Under the pieces are notes generated by a model, which saw only the letters and a program-made list of their open reading frames with translations, ran no database searches and had not been told where the DNA came from. The translations under genes were made by a program, and so were the position numbers. A stretch of 6,240 nucleotides of DNA from Alphaproteobacteria bacterium (GTDB taxonomy: Bacteria > Pseudomonadota > Alphaproteobacteria > Rhodobacterales > Rhodobacteraceae). This document shows, in pieces, positions 1 through 5,795 of this stretch (its first letter is position 1; each line of letters opens with the position of its first letter). The stretch spans positions 1 to 6,240 of the forward strand of contig JAUIBJ010000229.1 of the NCBI GenBank assembly GCA_030428025.1, in the 5' to 3' direction.

Positions 1-121
1 GCCAGAGGTCGATGTCCCAAGGCAGGCAGACATGCCGCGACACATGTGCCTCCGTGGCCGCGAGAGGCGGGGCGGGCCGGGACTTGAGCACGTTCCAGAC
101 GAGACGGACAACAGGGTACAT
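1..121 (-). CDS. Thioesterase-family protein (acyl-CoA thioesterase-like), N-terminal fragment
   Basis: This is the start of a minus-strand gene cut by the left window edge; 40 codons and one base are visible. The ATG is the complement of 119-121 and the frame stays open to base 1. The peptide begins MYPVVRLVWNVLKS and ends in the segment HVSRHVCLPWDIDLW. From memory, this is how a family of short (roughly 170-180 residue) hot-dog-fold thioesterase-like proteins of Rhodobacterales begins; there the W-D-I-D-x-W segment leads into the first conserved block of the 4HBT fold. Such proteins are thought to hydrolyse acyl-CoA thioesters in the cytoplasm, but the substrate is unknown. A weak purine-rich GAAAGG lies 10 bases upstream of the ATG (complement of 132-137). 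The gene is divergent from yggT. The catalytic part is outside the window, so the family call rests only on the N-terminal segment. Confidence 0.68.
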   Translation of the reverse strand, partial: MYPVVRLVWNVLKSRPAPPLAATEAHVSRHVCLPWDIDLW

Positions 122-259
122 GGGGCGGCGGCCTTTCTCTTTCCTGCGCTTCCCTGGCCGCAGCCGCGCGGCAAGGTCAACCGCAACATCGCGTCAGACT
201 TGCGCTTTCCGAGAGGGCCGCTTAGGTCTTGGGCGGCCGAAACGCGAGGGAAGGTGCCG
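122..259. promoter_or_regulatory. Divergent intergenic region between the thioesterase-like gene and yggT
   Basis: This gap separates two divergent genes and must carry both start regions. Neither strand shows a convincing sigma-70 promoter. The best plus-strand candidate is TTGCGC (200-205) with TTAGGT (222-227) 16 bases later, which is a poor match. I see no long inverted repeat or known operator. Confidence 0.4.
246..254 (+). promoter_or_regulatory. Ribosome binding site of yggT
   Basis: GAGGGAAGG lies 5 bases before the ATG at 260. It decides the yggT start, because the same reading frame stays open a further 76 codons upstream to an ATG at 32. That upstream part has no membrane-protein character and overlaps the opposite-strand thioesterase-like gene. 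Confidence 0.75.
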
Positions 260-547
260 ATGACGTCGCTGTTACAGATCCTGCTGCTCATTCTGGATAT
301 CGTCTGGTTCTTTATCATCGCCCATGTGATCATGAGCTGGCTCATCAGTTTTCAGGTGCTCAACCTGCATCAGCAACTGGTCGCGCAGATCTGGTACATG
401 CTGAACCGGCTGCTGGAACCGATCTATCGCCCGATCCGCAAGATCATCCCGCCCATGTCCGGGATCGACCTGGCGCCGCTGGTGGCGCTGATCGGGGTCT
501 ATGCGATCCGGATCATTCTGATGAACAACGCTTCGCTCTTCTACTGA
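260..547 (+). CDS. yggT: YggT/YlmG family integral membrane protein
   Basis: A 95-residue inner-membrane protein. Two hydrophobic segments are visible, about residues 4-28 and 70-88. Between them lies the family signature: a Leu-rich amphipathic stretch ending in L-E-P-I-Y-R-P-I-R (residues 52-60), then I-I-P-P-M-S-G-I-D-L-A-P (62-73). This E-P-x-x-x-P-x-R ... P-P-x-x-G-x-D-x-x-P pattern is typical of YggT/YlmG. The length matches single-repeat bacterial members. The family's biochemical role is not settled: plastid relatives assist cytochrome b6 haem assembly, Gram-positive YlmG is linked to the division locus, and E. coli YggT has been linked to osmotic tolerance. The ATG at 260 is chosen because a strong GAGGGAAGG sits 5 bases upstream and hydrophobic sequence starts at once. 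It lies 77 bases before recQ on the same strand, but a promoter-like element in that gap makes co-transcription uncertain. Confidence 0.9.
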   Translation: MTSLLQILLLILDIVWFFIIAHVIMSWLISFQVLNLHQQLVAQIWYMLNRLLEPIYRPIRKIIPPMSGIDLAPLVALIGVYAIRIILMNNASLFY

Positions 548-585
548 GCCGGGACTTGTTTACGGAATCTTAGTGTGAAAAAGTC

Positions 586-619
586 ACCCGTAAGAGCAGA
601 CGGATAAAATCTTACGGGT
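586..619. promoter_or_regulatory. Perfect 10-bp inverted repeat in the recQ leader (candidate operator or hairpin)
   Basis: ACCCGTAAGA (586-595) and TCTTACGGGT (610-619) are exact reverse complements separated by 14 bases, ending 5 bases before the recQ ATG. The hexamer TTACGG occurs again upstream at 560-565 and AATCTTA at 566-572, so the leader holds a further partial copy of the right arm. The two arms flank a -10-like hexamer, so a dimeric repressor bound here could block recQ transcription. In RNA the same bases could form a 10-bp stem. Only a short CTTTC follows on the plus strand, so it is a poor intrinsic terminator for yggT. Confidence 0.55.
605..610 (+). promoter_or_regulatory. Candidate -10 element of a recQ promoter
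   Basis: TAAAAT matches the TATAAT consensus at five of six positions and stands out in an otherwise GC-rich region. No good -35 hexamer lies 16-19 bases upstream (580-588 reads AAAGTCACC), so it would need an activator or a different sigma factor. Initiation about 7 bases downstream would leave a leader of only some 8 bases before the recQ ATG. Confidence 0.35.
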
Positions 620-624
620 CTTTC

Positions 625-2664
625 ATGCACAGCGCTGCCACGCTTCTGCACGACATTTTCGGATTCGACAGCTTCCGCCCCGGGCAGGAAGAGATCGTAC
701 ATACCGTGGCGAAGGGCTGCAACGCGCTGGCCATCATGCCCACGGGCGGGGGCAAGTCGCTCTGCTATCAGCTGCCGGCACTGATGCGAGACGGCGTCAC
801 GGTGGTGATCTCGCCGCTTATCGCGCTGATGCGCGATCAGGTGCGGGCGCTCAGGGCCGCCGGGGTAGAGGCCGGGGCGCTGACCTCGGCCAATACCGAT
901 GACGAAACCCGTGCGGTGTGGGAGGGGCTTGAGGCCGGGCGGCTGAAACTTCTCTATCTAGCGCCCGAGCGTCTGGCGGCGGGGGCCGGGCTGGGGATGC
1001 TGCGGCGGATCGGCGTCACGCTTATTGCCGTGGACGAGGCGCATTGCGTCTCGCAATGGGGTCACGATTTCCGCCCCGACTATCTGCGCATCGGCGAGCT
1101 TCGCCGCGCGCTGGGCGTTCCGCTGGCGGCCTTCACCGCCACCGCCGATGCCGAGACCAGGGCCGAGATCGTCGACAAGCTTTTCGACGGGCAGCAGCCG
1201 CAGGTGTTTCTGGGCGGGTTCGACCGGCCCAATATCCATCTGGCGTTTGCGGAGAAAGACCGGCCGCGCCAGCAGGTGACGGGTTTCGTCGCAGCGCGCA
1301 AGGGGCAGTCGGGCATCGTCTACTGCGGCACGCGTGCGAAAACCGAAACGCTGGCCCGCGCTCTGCGAGAGGAGGGGCACAACGCCTGCCACTATCACGG
1401 CGGGATGGAGGCTGGGGACCGTCGTGAGGTGGAACACCGCTTCAGCGTCGAGGACGGGCTCATCGTCGTGGCGACATTGGCCTTCGGCATGGGCGTGGAC
1501 AAGCCCGATATCCGCTGGGTCGTGCATGCCGACCTGCCGAAATCCATCGAGGCCTACTATCAGGAGATCGGCCGCGCGGGCCGCGACGGGGCGCCGGCCG
1601 AGACGCTGACGCTGTTCGGAGCCGACGACATCCGCCTGCGCCGCGCCCAGATCGACGAGGGGCTCGCCCCGCCCGAGCGCCGGCAGGCCGATCACGCGCG
1701 GCTCAACGCGCTGCTGGGCCTGGCCGAGGCGCTGAGCTGCCGTCGACAGACGCTGCTGGGCTATTTCGGCGAAGAGGCGCAGGGCTGCGGCAATTGCGAC
1801 CTCTGCGACCGCCCGCCGGAGACCTTCGATGCCACCGAGGCGGTGCAGAAGGCGCTTTCCGCGGCGCTGCGGACGGGCGAGTATTTCGGCGCCGGCCATC
1901 TGATCGACGTCCTGACCGGCAACGAGACCGAAAAGGTCCGCGCGCGGGGGCATGACGGGTTGCCAACCTTCGGCGTCGGCCGCGACATCGACCGGCGCGG
2001 CTGGCAGGCGATCTTGCGGCAGATGATGGGGCACGACCTTCTCCGCCCCGACCCGGACCGCTACGGCGCGCTGCGCATCACCGAGGCTGCACACCCGGTG
2101 CTGCGCGGCGAAGAGCGTATCACCCTGCGCCGCGACACGATGCAGAAGACGGCCCGGCGACCGGCAGCCAGGGCGCTGGTATCGGAGGAGGACGCGCCGC
2201 TTCTTTCGGCTCTAAAGGCCAGGCGCCGCGCGTTGGCCGAGGCCGCGAACATGCCCGCCTATATCGTCTTTAACGACCGCACGCTGATCGAAATGGCCGA
2301 GACACGACCCGCCTCGCTGGACGAGATGGCCCGGATCGGCGGTGTCGGAGCCAAGAAGCTGGAACAGTACGGGCTGGCATTTCTGGAGGTGATCAACGGC
2401 GAGGCGGCGGCTCTGCACCCCTCGCGCCGGCGGCTGGCCGGGCGCGAGGCGGGCGAATTGTTCGACCGGCTGATGGCCGTGCAGGTAGATCTGGCCTGCG
2501 GCGAGACCGGCCATGACAAGCCGCTGAGCTGTTCCGCCTCGCTTCTGGCCCGCGTCGCCTCCGCCCGGCCGCGCAATCTGCAGGATATGGCCCGCCTTCT
2601 GGGCGAAAAGCGCTCCGACAGGTTCGGAGCGGCGTTTCTGGACGTTCTTCAAGCGGCGGATTAA
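625..2664 (+). CDS. recQ: ATP-dependent DNA helicase RecQ
   Basis: A 679-residue 3'-to-5' superfamily 2 DNA helicase that unwinds duplexes and branched structures in recombinational repair and at stalled forks. Visible helicase motifs, in order: motif 0 F-R-P-G-Q (17-21), Walker A T-G-G-G-K-S (40-45), motif Ia S-P-L-I-A-L-M-R-D-Q (63-72), DEAH box (137-140) followed by the RecQ aromatic loop C-V-S-Q-W-G-H-D-F-R-P-D-Y (141-153), motif III T-A-T-A (171-174), motif IV I-V-Y-C-G-T (231-236), motif V T-L-A-F-G-M-G-V-D-K-P (284-294) and motif VI Q-E-I-G-R-A-G-R-D-G (313-322). The RQC zinc site is C372, C388, C391 and C394, followed by the winged helix (about 400-510). An HRDC domain spans about 522-595. 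The tail (605-679) looks like a degenerate second HRDC and makes the protein about 70 residues longer than E. coli RecQ (609). The ATG at 625 is the first possible start after an in-frame TAG at 571-573. No Shine-Dalgarno precedes it, so initiation may be near-leaderless. Confidence 0.98.
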   Translation: MHSAATLLHDIFGFDSFRPGQEEIVHTVAKGCNALAIMPTGGGKSLCYQLPALMRDGVTVVISPLIALMRDQVRALRAAGVEAGALTSANTDDETRAVWEGLEAGRLKLLYLAPERLAAGAGLGMLRRIGVTLIAVDEAHCVSQWGHDFRPDYLRIGELRRALGVPLAAFTATADAETRAEIVDKLFDGQQPQVFLGGFDRPNIHLAFAEKDRPRQQVTGFVAARKGQSGIVYCGTRAKTETLARALREEGHNACHYHGGMEAGDRREVEHRFSVEDGLIVVATLAFGMGVDKPDIRWVVHADLPKSIEAYYQEIGRAGRDGAPAETLTLFGADDIRLRRAQIDEGLAPPERRQADHARLNALLGLAEALSCRRQTLLGYFGEEAQGCGNCDLCDRPPETFDATEAVQKALSAALRTGEYFGAGHLIDVLTGNETEKVRARGHDGLPTFGVGRDIDRRGWQAILRQMMGHDLLRPDPDRYGALRITEAAHPVLRGEERITLRRDTMQKTARRPAARALVSEEDAPLLSALKARRRALAEAANMPAYIVFNDRTLIEMAETRPASLDEMARIGGVGAKKLEQYGLAFLEVINGEAAALHPSRRRLAGREAGELFDRLMAVQVDLACGETGHDKPLSCSASLLARVASARPRNLQDMARLLGEKRSDRFGAAFLDVLQAAD

Positions 2665-2685
2665 GTCGGCGGAGACCTGAACAAA

Positions 2686-2691
2686 GGGAGG
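2686..2691 (+). promoter_or_regulatory. Ribosome binding site of yaaA
   Basis: GGGAGG lies 5 bases before the ATG at 2697. It decides between that ATG and an in-frame GTG at 2691, whose first base is inside the GGGAGG itself. Confidence 0.85.
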
Positions 2692-2696
2692 TGACG

Positions 2697-3461
2697 ATGC
2701 TGGTGGTTCTGTCCCCCGCCAAACGTCTCGACATGACCGAGGCGCCCGACCTGCGGGTGACCGAGCCCGCCTTTGCCGCCGAGGCTGCAGATCTGGCGGA
2801 GGTGGCGCGGAAGCTGTCGGCGGGCGACCTGAAAAAGCTGATGGGGATTTCCGACACTCTGGCCCGGCTCAACGCCGAACGGTTCCGCGAATTTGGGACG
2901 ATGGAGCGCAAGCCTGCCGCGTTGGTCTTTGCCGGCGACACTTATCTGGGCCTCGAGGCCCGATCGCTCGAAGAAGACGAGATGGATTGGGCGCAGGACC
3001 GCCTGCGCATCCTTTCGGGGCTTTACGGGGTGCTGCGGCCCCTCGACGCGATCGAGCCCTACAGGCTGGAAATGGGCAGCCGGCTGGCCACGCCGCGGGG
3101 CCGGACGCTTTACGATTTCTGGGGCGACCGGATCGCGCAGGCACTGCGGGCCCAGGCCGAAGAGATCGGAACCGAGGTACTGGTGAACTGCGCCAGCCAG
3201 GAGTATTTCGGCGCGGTCCGGCAAGAAACGCTCGGGCTGCGCGTCGTCACCCCGGTCTTTCTGGAAGACAAGCCCGGCGGCCCGAAGATCGTGAGCTTCT
3301 TCGCCAAGAAGGCGCGCGGCGCGATGGCGCGCTTCATCATCCAGCGCCGGCTGACCGATCCCGATGGCTTGCGGGATTTCGACACCGGCGGCTACCGGTT
3401 TCAGGAGGATCTGTCCGAGCCCGGCAAGCCTGTCTTCCTGCGCCCTCAGGAGGCGGCCTGA
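2697..3461 (+). CDS. yaaA: Peroxide stress protein YaaA (UPF0246/DUF328 family)
   Basis: A 254-residue cytoplasmic protein that covers the whole family (E. coli YaaA is 258 residues). In E. coli YaaA is induced by OxyR under hydrogen peroxide and lowers free intracellular iron, protecting DNA and proteins from Fenton damage; its fold has been reported to bind DNA. Conserved blocks seen here: L-S-P-A-K (5-9), L-M-G-I-S-D-x-L-A (48-56), F-A-G-D-T-Y-x-G-L (78-86), L-S-G-L-Y-G-V-L-R-P-L-D (106-117), P-Y-R-L-E-M-G (121-127), F-W-G-D (141-144), N-C-A-S-Q-E-Y-F (164-171), P-V-F-L-E-D-K (186-192) and S-F-F-A-K-K-A-R-G (200-208). The start is ATG 2697, placed by a strong GGGAGG. It follows recQ by 32 bases with no terminator in between, so the two are probably one transcription unit. 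Its last 16 bases overlap the 3' end of the convergent kinase gene. Confidence 0.96.
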   Translation: MLVVLSPAKRLDMTEAPDLRVTEPAFAAEAADLAEVARKLSAGDLKKLMGISDTLARLNAERFREFGTMERKPAALVFAGDTYLGLEARSLEEDEMDWAQDRLRILSGLYGVLRPLDAIEPYRLEMGSRLATPRGRTLYDFWGDRIAQALRAQAEEIGTEVLVNCASQEYFGAVRQETLGLRVVTPVFLEDKPGGPKIVSFFAKKARGAMARFIIQRRLTDPDGLRDFDTGGYRFQEDLSEPGKPVFLRPQEAA

Positions 3462-5644
3462 TCCTCCGGCAGGGGTGGGCGGGTGCCTGCCGGCTGCGCC
3501 GCGGCCACCTGCCCGGAAATGGCCGATTTGCTGAGCGGCTTTGTCAGGTAGTGGTCGAGCCCGGCCGACAGTATGTCCTCCTTGTCGCCGCCCATCGCGT
3601 GGGCGGTCATTGCCACGACGGGCACATGCCGCCCGCTGCGTGCCTCGATTTCGCGAATGCGTCGTGTCGCCTCCTTCCCGTCCATTTCAGGCATGGAAAT
3701 GTCCATAAAAACCAAATCCGGGTCGAAACTTTCGTAAAGCGCCACCGCTTCGATGCCGTTTGTAGCGAATTCCAACTCGATATCCAGCGCCTTGACCATC
3801 TTTGAAAACACCAGCCGGTTGGTCTTGTTGTCGTCGGCGGCGAGCACCCGCATGGCCCGCGCGCCGGCCGGCTCCGGCGGCGGTGGCGGTTCGACCGCCG
3901 GTGCCCTCGGGGCGGTGAACCGGTCCTTCAGCCGATCCAGCGCGGCAAATAGGTCGGCCCGCGGCGTGGGCCGACCCAGAACCGCCTGCACGTGGCGGCG
4001 GGCCGGATCCTGCTCGGCGGTGGTGGGGCTTGGGCTGAGCAGGATCACCGGCATCTGGTGCCCGGCTTCGCGCATCGCCTCGGCCAGTTCCATCCCGTCC
4101 ATCTGCGGCATGATGTGGTCGGTCACCACCAGATCGACCTCGCCAGGCAGCGTTGCCAGCGCCTCGGCGCCGCTTTGGACGCTTTGGGTGCGGATGCCGA
4201 GCGCGCCAAGCTGGCGTTCCAGAATGGTCCGGTTCGCAGGCTGATCCTCGACGATGAGCGCGGTCTTCAGCCCCTCGGGCACGTGCAGGCTCGAAGGGTC
4301 CACCGACTCCGCGGTGGGCAGGGTGACCGAGAAGCCGAAGACCGCGCCATTGCCCTCTTCCGACTCAACCCAGATGTGTCCGCCCATCATGCGGATCAGC
4401 CGCTCGGAGATGGCCAGGCCCAGCCCGGTGCCCTCGAACTTGCGGTTGCGCTCGTCGTCGACCTGATTGAACTCGCCAAAGATATGCTGTGCCTTGTCGG
4501 GGGGAATGCCGATGCCGGTATCCTCGATGGTGATGTGCAGCTCGGTCTGGCGCATGTCGTCCGACGGCACGCCCGTGGCGCGCACGATCACATGGCCCTC
4601 CTCGGTGAATTTCACCGCGTTGCCGATCAGGTTGGTCAGCACCTGGCGCAGGCGGCCCGGATCGCCGATGAACCGTCCCGGCAGGAAGATGTCGTAATCG
4701 ACCAGCAGATCGAGTCCCTTGTCGCGGGTGTTGACCTGCATGAGCGTCACAAGCTCGTGGATGCAACGCTCCAGATCGAACGGCTCTTCGTGAAGTTCCA
4801 GCTTGCCGGCTTCGATCTTGGAATAGTCGAGCACGTCGTTGATGATCACCAGCAGCGCCTCGCCCGAGCTTTTGATCGTGTCGGCGAAAAGCCTCTGCTC
4901 CTCGTTCAGGCTGGTGTCGATCAGCAGTTCGGCCATGCCCACGATGCCATTCATCGGCGTGCGGATTTCGTGGCTCATGTTCGCGAGGAAGGAAGATTTG
5001 GCCTTGCTCGCCGCTTCGGCCGCACGGCGGGCGTCGTTCAGCTTCTTTTCGTAGCGCACCGTATCGGTGATGTTGAGCGCGAGGCTGACCACATCGCCGC
5101 CATGGCCGCGCTGGTCGATCAGCTTGATGTATTCGCCGTTCCACAGGCGGATCACCTCTGCCTCGGGGCTGGGGCTTTGCCAGCGGTCGAGCATCTTCTC
5201 GCGCCAGGCGGCCGGGGGCATGTCACCGATATCGATGATACCTTCTTCGGTGACGAGTTGCAGGATCTCGATATAGGAGACCCCGGGCTTGACGTCTTCC
5301 AGCCCGTCAAACACCGCAAGCCAAGCCTTGTTCGCGGCGATCATCCGGCTGTCGATGTCGAAAAAGGCGAACCCGTCCTGGATCGTCTCGATGGAATGCC
5401 AGAGCCGGCGCTCAGCGATCTGGATCTTTTCGTTGGCGACGGTCAGGTCGGACTTCACGCGCTCGTTTTCATCCCGCACCGTCTGCACCTCGGCGCGGGT
5501 TTCGACAATCTCTTCCGACAGCGCGAGCGCGTGCTTGCCCAGCTTGCGGTTGGCCGCATGCAATTCGGCCTGCTTCTGTTCCAGAAGCCGTTCCGCCGCA
5601 AGGCGTGCGCGCCGTTCTTCCGCCAGTTTGTTGGCAAGGCTCAT
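3446..5644 (-). CDS. Soluble PAS-domain hybrid sensor histidine kinase with two receiver domains
   Basis: A 732-residue hybrid kinase with no signal peptide or membrane segment, so cytoplasmic. Order: charged coiled coil (about 3-78), PAS domain (about 82-198), DHp/HisKA with phospho-acceptor H225 in S-H-E-I-R-T-P, and HATPase with N-box N338/N342, G1 box D-T-G-I-G (375-379) and G2 box G-T-G-L-G-L (405-410). Receiver 1 (about 460-575) has acidic pair E466/D467, D509 and S537, but R558 where the invariant lysine should be. A proline-rich linker (about 577-597) follows. Receiver 2 (598-712) is complete: D604/D605, D648, T680 and K702. There is no Hpt domain, so phosphate would probably pass to or from a separate Hpt protein. 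ATG 5644 is preferred: GGAG lies 7 bases upstream (complement of 5652-5655), whereas extending the frame relies on a TTG at 5684-5686. The signal, partner and output are unknown. The gene converges on yaaA and overlaps it by 16 bases. Confidence 0.95.
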   Translation of the reverse strand: MSLANKLAEERRARLAAERLLEQKQAELHAANRKLGKHALALSEEIVETRAEVQTVRDENERVKSDLTVANEKIQIAERRLWHSIETIQDGFAFFDIDSRMIAANKAWLAVFDGLEDVKPGVSYIEILQLVTEEGIIDIGDMPPAAWREKMLDRWQSPSPEAEVIRLWNGEYIKLIDQRGHGGDVVSLALNITDTVRYEKKLNDARRAAEAASKAKSSFLANMSHEIRTPMNGIVGMAELLIDTSLNEEQRLFADTIKSSGEALLVIINDVLDYSKIEAGKLELHEEPFDLERCIHELVTLMQVNTRDKGLDLLVDYDIFLPGRFIGDPGRLRQVLTNLIGNAVKFTEEGHVIVRATGVPSDDMRQTELHITIEDTGIGIPPDKAQHIFGEFNQVDDERNRKFEGTGLGLAISERLIRMMGGHIWVESEEGNGAVFGFSVTLPTAESVDPSSLHVPEGLKTALIVEDQPANRTILERQLGALGIRTQSVQSGAEALATLPGEVDLVVTDHIMPQMDGMELAEAMREAGHQMPVILLSPSPTTAEQDPARRHVQAVLGRPTPRADLFAALDRLKDRFTAPRAPAVEPPPPPEPAGARAMRVLAADDNKTNRLVFSKMVKALDIELEFATNGIEAVALYESFDPDLVFMDISMPEMDGKEATRRIREIEARSGRHVPVVAMTAHAMGGDKEDILSAGLDHYLTKPLSKSAISGQVAAAQPAGTRPPLPEDQAAS
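3466..3493. terminator. GC-rich 8-bp inverted repeat just after the yaaA stop (possible hairpin)
   Basis: CCGGCAGG (3466-3473) and CCTGCCGG (3486-3493) are exact reverse complements with a 12-base loop, beginning 5 bases after the yaaA stop and lying inside the kinase 3' coding end. No T-run follows on either strand, so it is not a standard intrinsic terminator. It could be a Rho-independent-like pause or 3'-end-protecting hairpin for the recQ-yaaA transcript, or a chance result of GC-rich codons. Confidence 0.25.
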
Positions 5645-5795
5645 GGCCGATCTCCGCCCGGAAATATCGGGCACAGAGCGGAACAATCCACGAGGATGGT
5701 GAAGAAGCGCTTAACCGCGCCGGGCTGCGGCACCGGAATCGTTGTTTAATGCCGAGCGGCGTGGCACCATGCAACGGCAACCGAGGGAGGGTCGC
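5645..5795. promoter_or_regulatory. Divergent intergenic region between the hybrid kinase and the PAN-domain gene
   Basis: This gap must hold the start regions of both divergent genes. On the plus strand TTTAAT (5745-5750) matches the -10 consensus at five of six positions and would give a leader of about 40 bases, but no good -35 lies at the right distance. An 8-base palindrome AAGCGCTT (5705-5712) overlaps a TTAACC hexamer (5711-5716), which resembles a CtrA half-site; no second TTAA follows at the 7-base spacing needed for a full CtrA box. A GGAG for the kinase is at the complement of 5652-5655. Confidence 0.4.
5783..5790 (+). promoter_or_regulatory. Ribosome binding site of the PAN-domain gene
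   Basis: GAGGGAGG lies 5 bases before the ATG at 5796. It favours that ATG over an in-frame ATG at 5769, which has no such sequence in front of it and would add nine mostly polar residues before the signal peptide. Confidence 0.8.

Noticed and set aside
200..227. Sigma-70 promoter TTGCGC-N16-TTAGGT for yggT
   Set aside because: Both hexamers match the consensus poorly, and such matches are common by chance.
32..259. Upstream extension of the yggT frame to an ATG at 32 (171 residues in total)
   Set aside because: The extra 76 residues are not hydrophobic and lack family similarity. They overlap the opposite-strand thioesterase-like gene, and the ribosome site sits at 246-254.
574..587. CRP/FNR-like sequence TGTGA-N5-TCAC upstream of recQ
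   Set aside because: The half-site spacing is 5 rather than the 6 needed for a CRP-type site, and the left arm is not matched by a full TCACA.
958..2094. A 378-codon minus-strand open frame inside recQ
   Set aside because: It is antisense to the conserved helicase and RQC domains. Its low-complexity, arginine- and alanine-rich translation has no recognisable motif.
5645..5686. Extension of the hybrid kinase by 14 residues to a TTG start at 5686
   Set aside because: A TTG without a clear ribosome site is less likely than the ATG at 5644 with GGAG 7 bases upstream. The extra residues are not part of the coiled coil.
3992..5749. A 585-codon plus-strand open frame lying opposite the hybrid kinase
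   Set aside because: It lies antisense to a kinase whose every motif is intact. Its translation is rich in H, D, R, A and G with no domain, which is typical of the shadow of a GC-rich gene. It has no ribosome site.
5711..5749. CtrA box (TTAA-N7-TTAA) upstream of the hybrid kinase
   Set aside because: Two TTAA sequences are present (5711-5714 and 5746-5749) but 31 bases apart, not 7. At most one half-site TTAACC remains.
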